Shown here one piece after another: positions 1 to 12,790 of a DNA stretch of 64,000 nucleotides. Source of the DNA: Silene latifolia (taxonomy: Eukaryota > Streptophyta > Magnoliopsida > Caryophyllales > Caryophyllaceae); NCBI RefSeq assembly GCF_048544455.1, contig NC_133529.1, positions 43,315,456-43,379,455 of the forward strand, given 5' to 3'. The notes under the pieces were generated by a model that was not told where the DNA came from, did no database searches, and saw only the letters and a list, made by a program, of their open reading frames with translations. The stretch's first letter is position 1; each line of letters starts with the position of its first letter. The translations under genes were made by a program, and so were the position numbers.

Positions 1-108
1 GGCACAAGCAGCGTCGGTACTGGGAAGACTGCCGCAACGGTTTCGGCACAAGTCACGCGACAACGCCGATCCGAGCCAACATGCGTACTCTAGAGGTTCT
101 TACCCAAA

Positions 109-1790
109 ATGACAAAGAAGGACTCCACCACTCTCGGCGCAGGTAGGAGGAAGACTCAGCGTACTCAACCAGTCGAACGTCCCGACGAGGCCACTTCTGT
201 AGAAAAGTTCGTGGATAATCTCAAGCCCATCTGGCGCTGCCTACCATGATCAGACATCAAAACATCAAGACTCTCAAGGACTCCAACTGAGATTAGTGAG
301 CACGAATTGAAGATGACATCCGGGAAGGACCTCTTGTCCAAAACGGCAGGTACGAGGACATCAAGGGTCCACAAACAGCCATCACTTCACTAGTGTGACC
401 CACGGGTTAACTTCCCTTAGTCATCTAAGAAAAACTACTCCACTAAGGAAATCAAGCAAACCCCGGGACATGACCCAACGCCCAAAAGGTTAATGAAGTA
501 CAAACTCCAACCTATTGGACCTACCCTAACCTTGGGCAAAGTTAAATCAAAGTTTGGACGCAAAATCTACATCAGGAATAACATAAAGGGTAAGGCACTT
601 GTAATATCAGTAAAAACACATGAAACAAACACGTGCTTCAAGACATAACGATATTTATTTACTCTATCTCCACCTGTGGGAGGTAGCTCAACATGACTTA
701 ATCCCTCGAGTTCTCGTGATTACGTTATCAACTCACCTTAGATCGCCTACACTATTTCTCCTAATTCCAACGAATTATGCAAATTTAGAAAACAGGGCAT
801 TTACTCTACTATCTCCCTCACCATTTTACTTATCGTTAAGTGGGCAAAGTGAATATGATAAGCATGTTAACCAGAGGCATGTGAATACTTCACGTATCCT
901 TAAACGCAATACCTAAAGAACGTACTTTATCATCTTTTCGCCACTTATGAAGAAAAATAGTCATGCTGATAAACTAGTCGATCAAATCACATGATCAAAG
1001 TGATACTTGTTGAACGGCGGTCCACCGCAGCTTAACGGGTTTTGGGGCCGATGACGGCTTATGATTTATCTCATCGAAACTCCTGAACAATGAAATAGTC
1101 CAAAATGGCAAGACCAAGATGGATCACCTAACTGCTCGGGCCGCCCATATCAAAGCGCTACTCAAACGTCCAACTAACGCTATCACACCAAATGATAACG
1201 AAGATGACCCCACTGATCATTTACTCTTTAAGCAATTACGGTGAAACCAAGCACTGATCTTTACCCCAAGAACTAAGGGCAAGTTTATTTCCACACTTTG
1301 CTTCGGATCGCAAGTTTCTAAATAAAATTGAATGTATACATAACTCTACCCCAAGATATAGTCAACTTCATTCTCCAAGAATCACCTAAGCTAAGTAATC
1401 CTATTACTTTCCTTTTGATGAAGACTGTTACCAAAATAGTCACAACCTCGGTTTATACATCATCACTATCCGCTCAAAGAAAATGTGCCAATGACCTTGG
1501 TAGATGATGATTCGCTTACCAACGCTATACCTCAAAACGACATAAATCCAGCACTTGTAAAGAGCCTGATCGACTCTACAAATCAGCGCGTCACAGATAT
1601 GATGGCACGCGACGAAAGTGCAGGACTCAAGTAACCCACCAGAGTCACAGACTTTAATCAATGGGCGTTAACTTCAAATAGTATATCGAAAGCTTCATTC
1701 AACATATTTCTCGGGAAGGCCTTGGATTCACGTCTAGTGCTGTGAATATCCACCCTTCATCAAAAGACTGAAGATCCCATTAAATGCAAA
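109..1790 (+). pseudogene. gag and protease remnant of Tat copy A
   Basis: The ATG at 109 opens a short polar peptide (MTKKDST) that looks like a gag start but runs on only briefly. From about 950 the sequence parallels copy B: the block near 1110-1140 (encoding DQDG then a CSGR-like run) corresponds to DQDVDHLTRS near 52545. The retropepsin is visible at about 1485-1770. The sequence coding for the LVDD catalytic loop in copy B is preserved as near-identical DNA (ccttggtagatgatg at about 1495), but the following Gly-Ser is damaged. The LLGRPWIH region of copy B is recognisable around 1705-1730. Stops in every frame mean no functional product. Segment 165-950 has no clear counterpart and is assigned to gag by position only. 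Confidence 0.55.
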
Positions 1791-1867
1791 GCCGCATAAT
1801 CATCATTACCTATCAAGGCAATAATCGAGGAAGCAATCAACAACTGAGTCCTGATCCTATATACGAA

Positions 1868-2560
1868 CTTGGGGGCTCTAAAGTGTAAACGCGTGCAGCT
1901 GCAGTTGGCACCTTATACTATAACCCCACCTCCAACTTCGTGTGTCAATCCACACACTCAAATCCCTGTGGATACTTCCCTGAATGCCTTGAACCCAATT
2001 CGGAAGAATACCCCCACCACAGGAAGGAAGGCAACTCAACAAGAATACCACTTGGTTTAGGGTACAAACCCACAAAGAGGAAGTTCTCTAAACAACGCCT
2101 CAAGTCCAAAACTGCAATGTAGAGTTCAAATGAGGGCCATCTCCCCTCACTTTAAATGGGTACTTTGGTTCAAGTTAAGGAAGTCTTAACTCTTCAATGA
2201 TTTAATCCCTGGGTACTATCTTGAGAGGAAGCCAGTTTAATCGAGATCTTTCACGATTTCTACTTCATTCCTCCGTAAAACGGTTCCCATCACAAACTCA
2301 TTAAGCACTCGTTTAGATTTAACAAGTCATAGCCTATTGGTTCTGAGAAGATCGATTCATTAGCTCAAGATGAGATCATTACATGATACTTCAGGATGAT
2401 CGCCCAACTCCACCGCGCCGATCGCGTGTAAATCTCCATACAAAGCAAGGTAGCATGGAGAAAATCTATCAAAACGACTAACAACCAAGGAAGACTCTTC
2501 AAGCTCACCACCGGAGAAGGAGAGATGTTCAAAGGAGAAACCAGATGATCATTTGTTCTA
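1868..2560 (+). pseudogene. Protease-RT linker of Tat copy A
   Basis: Matches the copy B linker between protease and reverse transcriptase (53390-54070): the segment ending in the LGLGYKPTK-like run (2054-2085), the His/Phe-rich stretch near 2240-2300, and the GEGEMFKGE-like run at about 2515-2540. The linker is a lineage trait; I know of no enzymatic role for it. Single-base indels throw it through all three frames. An open stretch at 1940-2122 retains the C-terminal part of one block. Confidence 0.55.
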
Positions 2561-2879
2561 AGCTGAGCTTGAGTCGTAGGCTTAGCTTGAGTCTAGAGAA
2601 GTCATTAGAGAATCCATCTCTGTTGTCATCCCCACTCCCTTCATTTCTCCCAGGCTTAGCCTCTATAGTCGCGTAGTTCCTGAAATGCCCCACCATCGTC
2701 CTTGTCGCCACCGACCATGGATCACTGGCTTTTTTGTTTAAATCTCTTACTCAAATCTTAATATGAATAAATCGTAAGTTCGTTTACTTTTCGTGTTATC
2801 TTCGAGCACCGTTACGATGATATCGAGGATGATCAAGACCTGTACTTGACCGAAATACCTCCCCTACGTAGTTTTCAAA

Positions 2880-3930
2880 GAAATACCACAGTGAAGGGCT
2901 GGGACCTCAGAGGCCAGAGGATGACCAACCCACTGTATCGGTGAACCGAACTAGAACCCAAAGAATCTCAGATAGGACTGATTTCTGAGCTCAACCATGG
3001 CTTTCTATTTCGTTGCACTCTCTAAATGAATTCAAAGACGCTGCTTGGTCTCGCTAAAGATGATGCTGGGTGATCGACGAGGATATTGCTTAACATAGGA
3101 TTTCCGACTGCCAGGTCTCAAACTCCGGCAAACAGAAGCTTCCGTCCAATGAGAAAGGTACGGGCTCTCAGTAAGATTGGTGCAGAAGTGATATGACGGC
3201 CAACTAAAGCCGGGTTCACCAAAGCTTCCAGCATTCTCCGACTCGTAGTCGGCATGGCACCCGTGCCCAAAAGGATGGGGGAGAATCCGGGTTCTGGTGG
3301 CTTGATTTCCGTGGACCTGAAACAGTCATGGTCCGGACGACGACTTCTCTACCTCACTTCCGATATGATCGTGGAATAACATCGCAGACCACGATTACTC
3401 ATCCTCCGCGGACGGATACGCGGGTATATAACCTAAACCGGAAGATGGCTGTGGAAGATATGCATGACCCGATTCGCCACCCATCGGGAACATATTGCTA
3501 ATGGGGTAATGCTGCCGGATGGACCGCTCAGACGCCGAGCTTCATACCATATCGGCACGGGCCAACCGGCACCTCTACAGGACACGACGATGTACGAATG
3601 GCGAGGTATATGCGGATGATAGGATCGCCAAAATCCAAGGAAAGCAGAGGGACATATCTGCAATCCTTCTGGCGAAGTTCTTCATGTCACGAAGTGCGTC
3701 AACATAGACTCAACTCCCTGCAAATGGCTACATGCGTGTAGACATCCGGGGAAACTCCGGATATGTCAGTCAGCCAACGCCGGTATAGAAATAGATCCTC
3801 TCAAAAACCAAAGTCTCCGATCGAAATGCCAGCAACCCCTGTGGCCGTAACAAGAAGGCCGAGTGATTCTCGGAAAGCAACAAAGACATGTTTCATCTAC
3901 ATCGTAACTCACGGCGATCGGCAGAGTCCG
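2880..3930 (+). pseudogene. Reverse transcriptase remnant of Tat copy A
   Basis: From about 2885 to 3470 the DNA aligns with the RT start of copy B (63500-64000), including the primer-grip approach (KDG-like near 3270) and the GYAGYNQI-like block near 3410-3440. The catalytic aspartate pair survives as YADD at 3609-3620 inside an open stretch from 3519 to 3707 (GEVYADDRIAK); most gypsy RTs have YVDD or YIDD here. Downstream, about 3745-3860 retains the GYMVSQRG-like and EMPAP-like motifs that close the RT domain. Frames change repeatedly, so it is inactive. Confidence 0.6.
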
Positions 3931-4249
3931 TCTTCAAGAAACTCGGCGAGTGCGCAGTCACACGCACGCTGATTGAGCGATGATTGTCAAAAGGCGCTTG
4001 ACCGAATTCAGAGATATCACAACGCCACTCGCTGCTCATGCCACCGCAACGAGATCAACCTCCTTGGTTCATATCTCACAAGAATCTGGAACCGCTGCTG
4101 GTGCCATGTTGGCTCAAATCAGAGTAAGTAAGAAAGAGCCACTTAGCCATCTCAGCAAGAAGTTCTTGAGTCACGAAAGGTAACACTCGCTAACTCCAAA
4201 AGACATGCCGCTTGGTTGTGTGTGGGCACTCCATAGACGCTGTTACACG

Positions 4250-4700
4250 GCTACTACACGCCGAACTACTCACGAAAATATACTCCAAAATGGATCCAGC
4301 CAAACACTCTGAGAACCCTGCCTCCACCGGGACGGCTCCTGGCAGACGTGGACTCTGAGGCTCCTCGCATCCGACCTTGAACATGTGCCAACCGAGTTGT
4401 AAATAGCCTTCGCGCCTGCCGCGCCGACTCCTTCATGCAGGAAATCCCGATCAACGACGCGACAAAACCATAGAGACACTTACGGTCATTTCCGTACGAG
4501 GATATACTTCAAACAGATGTAGACTCCTTCGTGGACCTATACTTCTCGACGGAGCAATCCAACCAAGAGGATTCGGAATGGTGAGTGCGGCTTCATTTCT
4601 CCGATGGTGAGTCATACACCGATCGCCGTACAAACCCGACTTCGGCTCAGGTGACAAACAACGCTGTCGCAGTGGTCACTTAGGTTCGCCTCATCGACTA
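4250..4700 (+). pseudogene. RNase H remnant of Tat copy A
   Basis: Between about 4480 and 4670 the sequence reads, with frame jumps, as the start of a Tat RNase H domain: a threonine/tyrosine-rich strand, then F-D-G-A-I-Q at about 4540-4562, then a glycine/valine-rich strand near 4570-4590. The order (RT before, integrase after) supports the assignment. Catalytic residues cannot be followed with confidence because the frame is lost. Confidence 0.4.
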
Positions 4701-4799
4701 CGCGTTTGCCAGTGAAGTTTAGGCATTAAAAACCTCCTCGAGTACATTGGGTCCATCACCGCATCATCAACCGGGTCACAGTGGATCTCCCGGAAGACC

Positions 4800-6420
4800 A
4801 AGCGAGGGCCTGGTGTAAAGCCTGCACTTTCATCGTGCCAGGATAGGACAAGCCGCCAATTCTTTGATCATTGAATATACTCTACCCCTCCACCTGGGAG
4901 TGAAAATCATTCTTGCAGACGCTTCGGCGGTAATCTTGCACTCTTTGATAAACATGCTAGATCACATGATGGAAATGCCTTTGTGTATCGTAATTCGTTT
5001 ACGTCAGCGCTCGGCTTACGCCCATCAAATCACTGGCTTAAGTAGTGGAATCGTGACGAGAACCCTGGTTCCCAAGCAATCCTTGACTTCTGCTTAACGG
5101 CACTTGTAACTGCACGCACCGTATATGGACTGAAAGGACAACGTGCATATACGCCTATTAGCTTCCCAATACTTCCGATGCAAGGAGAATTATATACAAA
5201 AGAACACTCTCTGGTGTAGTCTCCGCCATGGTCCTCGATCATTCGTTTACGCACAGCACGGAAGGTGATGGATAGTCCACGCACTCGAGAACGTTGGTCC
5301 CCTTGCTAGGCTTGTTGAGCTGGCCCATGACGGCAGCAGTTAAAATCGCAATCGCCTGGGATATTAATGGACCACTACTGAATCTGACTGCATCAAACAC
5401 GCGAGACATCGCCACACTCAAAGTCAAATCTTCGAGTCGTGCAACAACATGTCCTCCTTCAGCTGGGTTACACACGGCGACATCTTCCTCGGCCATTCTT
5501 CTCGGACGTGGAATTTACACAACCGGAAATAACTCTAGCCGCAAGAGAGGCCATCGTTTATCCTCAGTGGCGGACGATCATTTCTACCAAACGGGTAGTC
5601 GGCTTCACGTCATTCGTCTTACTCATTAAATGTGGTACACCATATAAAGCAACATCATTCTGGCTGAGCATGGTTGCCCTACAGGAGACCACTGCTGATA
5701 CGGCTAATTCACTCGCAAGCTGAAACTTAGCGTCAAGTGCTAGCGCACACACAAGATTAAGCACTACATCACTTCGCTTCTATAGTACCATGCGCGGTGA
5801 TCAACGGCGCGGTGAACAGGCAAATAACAGTGAATGCTGTCACGATTCCTGCAGAGAAATGACTCGCCAATCCACAGAGATTGCTTTTGGCCGCAAGATA
5901 CCTTTCCGCCTTGGTGGGGCATCGTGATACTCCGAGATCATGAACGCCCACCGGCTACCTTTCTATTTGACTCCACGGATATGGAAGCTGGTAACAACCA
6001 ACGTAGCTGTAGATACCATCCTCTGGGCGTATTCTACTGTAGTCAAAGTCAACCTGAGGCCGATCGGGAAGAGGGATAGGTATGGGAAGAACTCCATCCT
6101 CCAGGATGAAACGTAGGGCTATTGCCAGTCTCTACATAATGTCCAGTCACATCAAGCCTCGGATCAAACGCAGCTCAAACAAAAGGGTTAGGCCAAGAAA
6201 CATCAAAGAAGGAGTACTTAGCACTCAAATCGTTGGTAGCTCTTCTACTCACACCCATGGGAAATTCAAACCTAATCAGTGGTGTACTCATATTCTAGTC
6301 AAATCCAACGTCTGTATAAGTGGTGAAGTGAATGACACCTAGATGGAATGAATTTTCAAAACCCACAAACCTCGACCCAATCGAAATCGTATTGTGCGCT
6401 AATAGGACAAAACGCCGCCT
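4800..6420 (+). pseudogene. Integrase remnant of Tat copy A
   Basis: The most readable parts are at the C-terminal end. About 5545-5725 carries the end of the catalytic core (PQWRT, then GTPY near 5632, matching the TGATPYSLVYG-type motif of Tat integrases). About 6170-6215 encodes NKRVRPRNIKEG, matching the basic strand at the start of the C-terminal domain. About 6250-6290 encodes HGKFKPNQW, matching the GKF.PNW motif, and about 6343-6400 encodes a DGNEFxNPTNLDPI-like end. The zinc-binding N-terminus should lie in 4800-5250 but is not clear. No frame is intact. Confidence 0.55.
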
Positions 6421-7800
6421 CAGCAAACCCATGTGTCGTCCTTGTGGCACCAAATAGAACGGCCTCTGCCAGTGCTGTCGGCTAAGCTTAAATGTCACCG
6501 TGGTTTTGCACTTTGACAACGATTTGTCATCCTCATAACAAATAAACTAAATTCGACACTCCAAGAGTGTGTACAAAGCTCATGCTTATTTTCTATGTCT
6601 ATTATGCTCGCATTCAACAATTATTCTTTACATTTATTTAACTATACAAGGGTTTGATTTTTTTTATGAATACGAGTAATCCTTCACTCGGATTCAACCT
6701 ATTATATCTAAAATGTAAATAGAAGGACATTTGTATCGTATTTGAAATCAATAAAGAATAAGTGGAAAATCTCAAATTCATTTATAACTATTTGAACTTT
6801 TATTCTATTCACTTTATAATAATAATGTACGTTATATAATAAAAATAGAATAGGCTAGATTTTGAAAAAACTTCTCCTTTATTACACAACAAATAATAAT
6901 AATAATCAAATAATAAATAAAAACTTCTATTCCTCCATCTTCCTCGCCTTGTCATTCTGTCATATTTCCCGCCACACACTTTCGAGCCTGGCGCCACACC
7001 ACTTCGTACCTAATCACCAATGTCTTTCCCATGGCCCCGACTCACGGTGTACTCTTCCTTGCCAATCCGCCATTTCCGCGATAGGTGAGTAGCCTTTGAC
7101 TTCTTCGAAGGATGAATTGACTCAAACTCACTTTTCTTCTCCCTCCGTTTAGTGCCTTCTTTCCCCCGCACCTTTGTAATCAACTAAAAGCCTACGTTTC
7201 TACCGCGTTTCTCCGATCATAGCTCTTCTCCACCTCGATAAGAATCCAGCACCCACAAAGCATCATGAGAAGCTCAATAATCAAGATGTTTCTTTGGGCT
7301 CATTTAATGCCCACTTTCTGCTTTCCTAGTAAGCGCTATAACATTATGTAGATTTATCAAGCTCAGTGATCATCTGCCCAACCTAACTTGCCCCACTAAT
7401 CTTTCCTGAAAGATGCATACCATAAACCCAATCCCTAATTTACCTAATTTCAGTGGATCCAAGAAGATACTCCACAGACTTGAGGTGCTGCCTTGACGGT
7501 GACACCTCCACCTAATCAACGGCCATCACATTCTTTCACTGAGTGCCTTTCCACACAATGCACTTGAGTGAAGTCCACCACGGGCAAACCGCGCCTCATC
7601 AATCAACGAAAGCGGCGATAGAAAGTGTATGAACCGGGGCCGGACCAATCTGAGTTGCTCAAGGGGCTGAAAACCTACCAAGATGTATGGACAACGGGGG
7701 CAAAAAAAATCGCTTAAAAAAATTCAAAAAAAAAGAAGAAAGATGATGTTCCTTTTACCGTAAATGGGGACTCTGAAGAACGTGTGCAATAGATCGTTGG
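6421..7800. other. Non-coding stretch downstream of Tat copy A
   Basis: No coding region is supported. 6520-6960 is very AT-rich with simple A/T runs. 7000-7700 is mixed-composition DNA with short C-rich stretches. 7700-7745 is an A-rich run of imperfect polypurine character, of the sort found near the 3' end of an LTR element. Position suggests 3' UTR or LTR of copy A, but no LTR termini or PBS could be found. Confidence 0.3.
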
Positions 7801-7807
7801 ATTTCTA

Positions 7808-8291
7808 TTATCCAAACCTAAGATGATCTCCTAAGCATAAATAATGGGCTCCGCCACCCATTTGCTCGCCAATAAGACCCAAAGACGGATCACCTTCAAA
7901 TTTATCAATCGCTATCTCGAAGATATACATGGCAAGAAACAAAGCAAATGCCCTCCTCTCTGGCAACATGGGAAACAGAGGTTCGGCCCTGGAATGAATC
8001 GTCTGTAGTCCAATATTCGCCGCTTTTCGGTGCAACTATGATCCACCCCAAGTCTAGTTTACCCATGAGTCTTCAATTTGTTTCATACCCTTGTAAGGAA
8101 AAAGAATGGCATGAATGTTCGGGGTCCCACCACCAACAGTGCATAATTTCTTTCAGAACGGGCAATATCACCTTTGAACGCGAAAAGGATAATTCGGGTC
8201 CCAATAGCGTATGCAAGCATCCGAAGAAATCTGTTTTACTACCTGTACCTAGTTTCAAATCAAAGAGCTGGAAAGTTATAAGCACCTTCAT
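7808..8291 (-). pseudogene. Possible fragment of a plant-mobile-domain-like ORF (DUF7745-type)
   Basis: Two overlapping reading frames on the minus strand (8291-8073 and 8035-7808) together resemble, weakly, plant proteins associated with mobile elements. The first holds CWWWDPEHSCHSFSLQGYE, similar to the WDP...FxF...E pattern. The second holds ERRAFALFLAMYIFEIAID followed by a leucine/glycine-rich stretch, similar to the R.AFAL.L...IF pattern of the same families. A frameshift would separate them. A competing plus-strand open frame (7948-8406, 152 codons) shows no recognisable motif and could be the shadow, or the real one. This is a memory-based resemblance. Confidence 0.22.
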
Positions 8292-8409
8292 ACTGTGGTC
8301 TATATTCGAAACTCGTTATTCATTCCTTCAAGCGGATTCTAAAGTATCTATAATGACAATTTTCTTCAAGATTATTTCAGAGTTTTATGTGAAGGTATTT
8401 ATATGAGAT

Positions 8410-11235
8410 TAAGAATTGCCAGAATTAACTGCCGACGCTTCTTCTATTTATACTGATCATTGCTTTCCAATCCGCTTTAATCGGACCGCTGAACAGCGTG
8501 TACACTCGGGCCATACTGCAGGATTTCATTACAGTGTTGCGCTTTCCCGGGCCTCATTTTTATTTCACGCTCGGGATCTTTCCTAATTCTACAACGGCTG
8601 AATTTCCTATTCTATTTTGGATTTTATTTTGTAACACGCAGTACTTTTACCATGTTTTAAGCTTTGTTTTTATGTACTTGATTTTTATACCACATCGTAT
8701 AATTCGCCATTTTTTACCACGTAATATTTTCATTTTAGGAAATACATTTCATTTTCATTTTCTTTTAAAAATAATTCCATAATTCTTCATCTTAGGACAT
8801 ACTCTATTATAATTCATTAATTTTTTTATTATTATTTTTATTTTCAATTTCAGCTTCACATCTCTAACTTAAGTGCATTTTTTTTTAGGGTAACTTTCTC
8901 ACCGCCCTAAGTTATTTCCAAGAAATTTGTCTTTGGTGGTTTTTATAGTCTTCATATTTTTGTTACTTATTAAAGGCCTTATATATAATATATATATCGC
9001 AATTTTTATAGCTGTTTGATAAACTGTTGTTCACCAAACTCAGTCAAGAAAACTAACTGTACAAGCAATACAATCCAACAAAGAAGATACTAAAGCATCG
9101 AGCATACAATGATATAATCAATGCGCCAAACAAAGTCCAAAACCATAATCGCTTTGCACTTTAACAACAGGGTCCAAAATGTCTAAAAACTGGTCCAAAT
9201 GTACAAGTTCATAAAACTACACAAATTCACTGCCGAAGCGCCTAATCCGAAGAATCGTCGCAAGAACGGAGCTTTCCTCAGATCCCAACCTCGAGCCCTT
9301 CAAACAAGTAGCCGCCGTTTCCTCCTGGATCGCCAACTTCTCGCCCATCGCAACACCTCAGAAATAAAAGAATAAATTTGCCCATGTCAATCAATTCATG
9401 GCACTGAAATCAAAACCGAAAAAAAAATCAAAATCAAAAGTCAATAAGGTTCTTATACCGATGCACTTTACTTGACCACGTAGTTGGGCTAATGGCAGCA
9501 CTGTGAATGGCCGTCACCTCTATAAGCACACACCGGGATTGCTAAGATCTTATTTTCAAAAAGAGACTTCAAAGAATTTAATAAGTTCAATCTTTTCATT
9601 GTGTTTCATTTAGTTATATAAACAAGTAGGTTTCTACTCTAATCGATGGTTTCGTCATTATCCGGCGCATCTCACAAATGCACGTCAGGTCTTTTAATCC
9701 TGAGACTGCCATCCTCCACTGGCACGAGGGCCCTGGTACTCGGGCTCAAGGCCACCGCCTAACCTCTCGTAAAGATGTTGAAATAGCTCTGTTAATCAGA
9801 TGATCTTTCGTCGACCCAACCAAACCCAAGTAAAAAGTAGAAAGATACTTCACTAATACCAATGGCTGTAAGACGTCAACCTCTGGGGAAATAACGCGAG
9901 TAGTCTCTTCAGTGTATAAGGTCGTCGCTGACTGCATCGCCTAAGTCCGCTCCCCTTTGTACTTCCTTGTGTATGGCTCTCAACATCGTCCCGGGAGGAC
10001 TGATGGGCAACCGTCAACTCGTTCCCAGAGACCAGACGAAAGCAAACGCCGCTTAAGTACCATGACCCATCGACGTCCTCGGGCCAGCGAGTTCGACTCC
10101 TGCTCCTAGGTCGAAGGATCTCTGGGCTGGACGCAGGCATGCCTCACAGACTCACTGAACTGGGCACCCACCATGACAATATAAAGGCACATATTCCTAT
10201 GATCACCAATAAAAGGAAGTATATAAGATAAACGAACACAAACGGGATACTCACGCCCGCTCACCGAAGAGCGTTCACGCTCCCGCCGCAAAGAGATACT
10301 GTGAGAAGAACGTCGTTCTTCGTCTCAAGACATGACCCAATCCTCACCACGTGATAGGCTCCCTCTCCAACTACCCGCGTCTCGCGAGACTCCGTAGGCA
10401 AGAGTACACCCACGCCGTAGTACACATAACTGCGTATTTACCTTTGACCATAAAGAAAGAACTTAGCTTTGGTCTAAGGAGGTTCATACTTCCAACAGAG
10501 CCTGTGTCCCACCGTGCACTGAGAAGTCCCCTTCTCCACTGCACTTCCTGGATTTAACCATGCCCCTGCTGCTTTACGAGGACCGCGAAACCAAGAGTCG
10601 ACCCAGCCCCAACGCCCAGGAACTCAGTCGTAAAGAAAGGGAAGAAGTTTCGCTGGACAGCCTCCTCGCCTCGGCTTCCGAGGTAAATCGAAGATGTGAA
10701 CCACCAAAGCCACGTACGAGTTTCGTCAACTGCATAGCTACAGAGCCGCCTCCTCCATCGATCGGGGCCACCAGCCGCTTGTCTTTCCCCGCAAAGTAGT
10801 CTCGAACGAAGACTGGCACCAAATTCCAAGATCGCAACACTTTCATGACAAGTTCTACCGATCAATCTCTCGCTCGGCCGAGTCCGCCCCTCATAGCTGG
10901 GCCTCCGGCTCACACCATCTCCTCGTTCCCACACGCAGTCTCCGAAATCATGCCGCAATCCTCCGTAGTGACACCCACCTCACCAAAAGGTAGGTGAAAC
11001 GTCGCCGTGATCCCAGAATCGATCCAAGAAAGCGCTGACCAAGCTAAGGTTAGCCCGCAACTTCCTCTTCACGATATCCCTCCGCACCCGAACCAGCGGG
11101 ACCGAACGCTCCACGCCGATCATGGCCCTCCACCGCGACAAATGGCCGTAGTGCCCATCGCCGTCGTGTAACCCGAGAACGACCCGATGTTCCCGCCTCC
11201 TATTACGATCGAAACAAAGCTATCTTTAGTTTTGA
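8410..11235. other. Unassigned region: AT-rich then GC-richer non-coding DNA
   Basis: 8540-9000 is strongly T-rich. 9230-9360 and 9650-11200 are richer in C and G, with short open frames on both strands (longest 10554-10958 on minus, 134 codons, overlapped by plus-strand frames). None shows a recognisable domain, and the overlapping frames look like a composition effect. It could be LTR or UTR of old gypsy elements. I see no tRNA, rRNA or host exon. Confidence 0.3.
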
Positions 11236-12539
11236 ATGAAATTTGAAAGAAATTTGGACAAAAAGAATGAAAGAGGATTTAATAATGAGTAAAGGAATTC
11301 TTATTTATTGCCTTTCACCTCACCTCGTAGGACAGGACCCTCTCACTCCCACACGAGGTGCTCTACTCTCCTGTGTCTCAAACGCAGGAGCTCCCTTCCG
11401 CACGACTCGCCTCCTCGCTTCCACGTTGGCCCATCTCGGCCTCATCCTCCTCGAGCCGTCCTCCTCGTGCGAAACCTCCAGCCCATCACAATGGTGAAGG
11501 CCCCGCTCTTAAGCCTCTCAATGCCGCATCTATCATCTCCGGGAGCCTCCTAAGTAGAAGCCCATCACCTCGCAACGCAGCAAAATTGTGTCGCGGCCAT
11601 ACGACGACAAGCCTTTGTTAAAGAGTTTTCAGCCTTCAAGGCCCCGAAATCGCGCTTCCTTGCCACCTTTGGCCATATCTACCAACCCGATCACTCATAT
11701 GATAAATCGGGTCAAGTCAAGTCCAACAAGCCTAGTTCCAAGTTCGATTCGAAAATTCCTATGAAAGATTCTATAACGGTGATTATGCCCTAGAAAGGTG
11801 TCCTGAAAAAGTTGTCACAAACCAAAATTCTGAGATGGTAGGAAGTTTACCCATCATTCAAGGATCCTAAATATCAAATTTCATCGCCAATGGGCAATCC
11901 TAAGGCTATTTTCATAAATTTATGGTTCAAATTGTAAAACCGTCTCAAAATTCATTCAAAGGCTCAAAACTTGATGAAAATTAAATAAATGCATGGTTAT
12001 GTTCCTGAACATCACCTACTATCCATTTCAGTGTCAATTTGGCAAAAAGGCAAACCATTTGGGGAAAAAGCTCACTTTTCATCAAAAGGGTCGAAACCCT
12101 AATTTTCTACCAAAATTCAAACAAATGAAGAAGATTAAGACACACACTGATTAGTTTGTCATGTTTAAAGCAAGCTTTTGAATCAAACTTTGGCGGAAAT
12201 GGTGAAGATTTGAGAGAGAAATGAGTGAATTGTGTTTCAAAATAATGAACACAAATCCTCCTCGATTTTCGTTTTTTACGCAGAGCCAATTGGGAAAAGA
12301 AGAAGAGCGGCGCTTTTTCCAAGAGACGCAGCCTTCACGCGCTTCTTCTGTCGCCTCCATACGGATTTTCGCAAAATGCTATAAGTTCGTTATTTGTGGG
12401 CCCATCTTTGCGCGCCTTCTTCCTCGATGCTATTTTACTCTTTTGGCCCATTCGACAATTTTCTTCGCTCCGCCTGTGATTTTACCAGCCAGCAGCGCTG
12501 GGCTGTATATTATTATTCATTCTGTCCTCAGCCGCAGCA

Positions 12540-12790
12540 GATTTTGCAAAAAGATTGCCACTCAAGATTTCTTCCATGATTTATCAAGATGTTCCTAAGT
12601 CGCCAAAATATTTGTCCCTCAAAGAAGCATTTTGCAAAGATTACCACCAAGATTTCTTCCATGGCGATCAAGATGTTCCTAATCACAATATATTTCTAAC
12701 AAATAGTTCGCTTGAGACCGACAAAGAAGCTGCATTCAACTCAAGTTTTGCAAGAGTTCGCTTGAGACCGACGCAGCGGATTCCCGCGGG
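12540..12790 (+). repeat. Two imperfect short duplications
   Basis: A block of roughly 55 bp containing AAGATTTCTTCCATG and ATCAAGATGTTCCTAA occurs at about 12546-12600 and again at about 12635-12690. Just after, GTTCGCTTGAGACCGAC is present at about 12706 and again at about 12757. The copies differ by small indels, so the duplications are not recent. Confidence 0.65.

Larger units (their letters stand above)
1..6520 (+). mobile_element. Decayed Tat/Ogre-lineage Ty3/gypsy element, copy A (internal region)
   Basis: An old LTR retrotransposon coding region in gag-protease-RT-RNase H-integrase order, the gypsy order. It is identified by collinear similarity to copy B of this window: about 950-1140 matches 52380-52575, 1470-1770 matches 52965-53240, 1870-2100 matches 53390-53570, 2515-2580 matches 54020-54070 and 2885-3470 matches 63500-64000. 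No frame stays open beyond about 110 codons, and indels are frequent. Neither LTR can be delimited; the element enters from outside the window on the left. Family knowledge: Tat/Ogre elements are long gypsy elements of plants. The lineage call rests on the protease (DDGSAVN-type in copy B), the linker and the integrase C-terminus. Confidence 0.75.

Noticed and set aside
5294-5629. 111-codon plus-strand frame as a possible gene
   Set aside because: It lies inside the decayed integrase of Tat copy A, and its residues follow no gypsy block except by frame jumping; only part of the core (PQWRT, GTPY) fits, in another frame.
10554-10958. 134-codon minus-strand frame plus overlapping plus-strand frames in a GC-rich patch
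   Set aside because: No recognisable domain, low-complexity composition, and frames on both strands of the same DNA, as expected where CG-rich DNA has few stops by chance.
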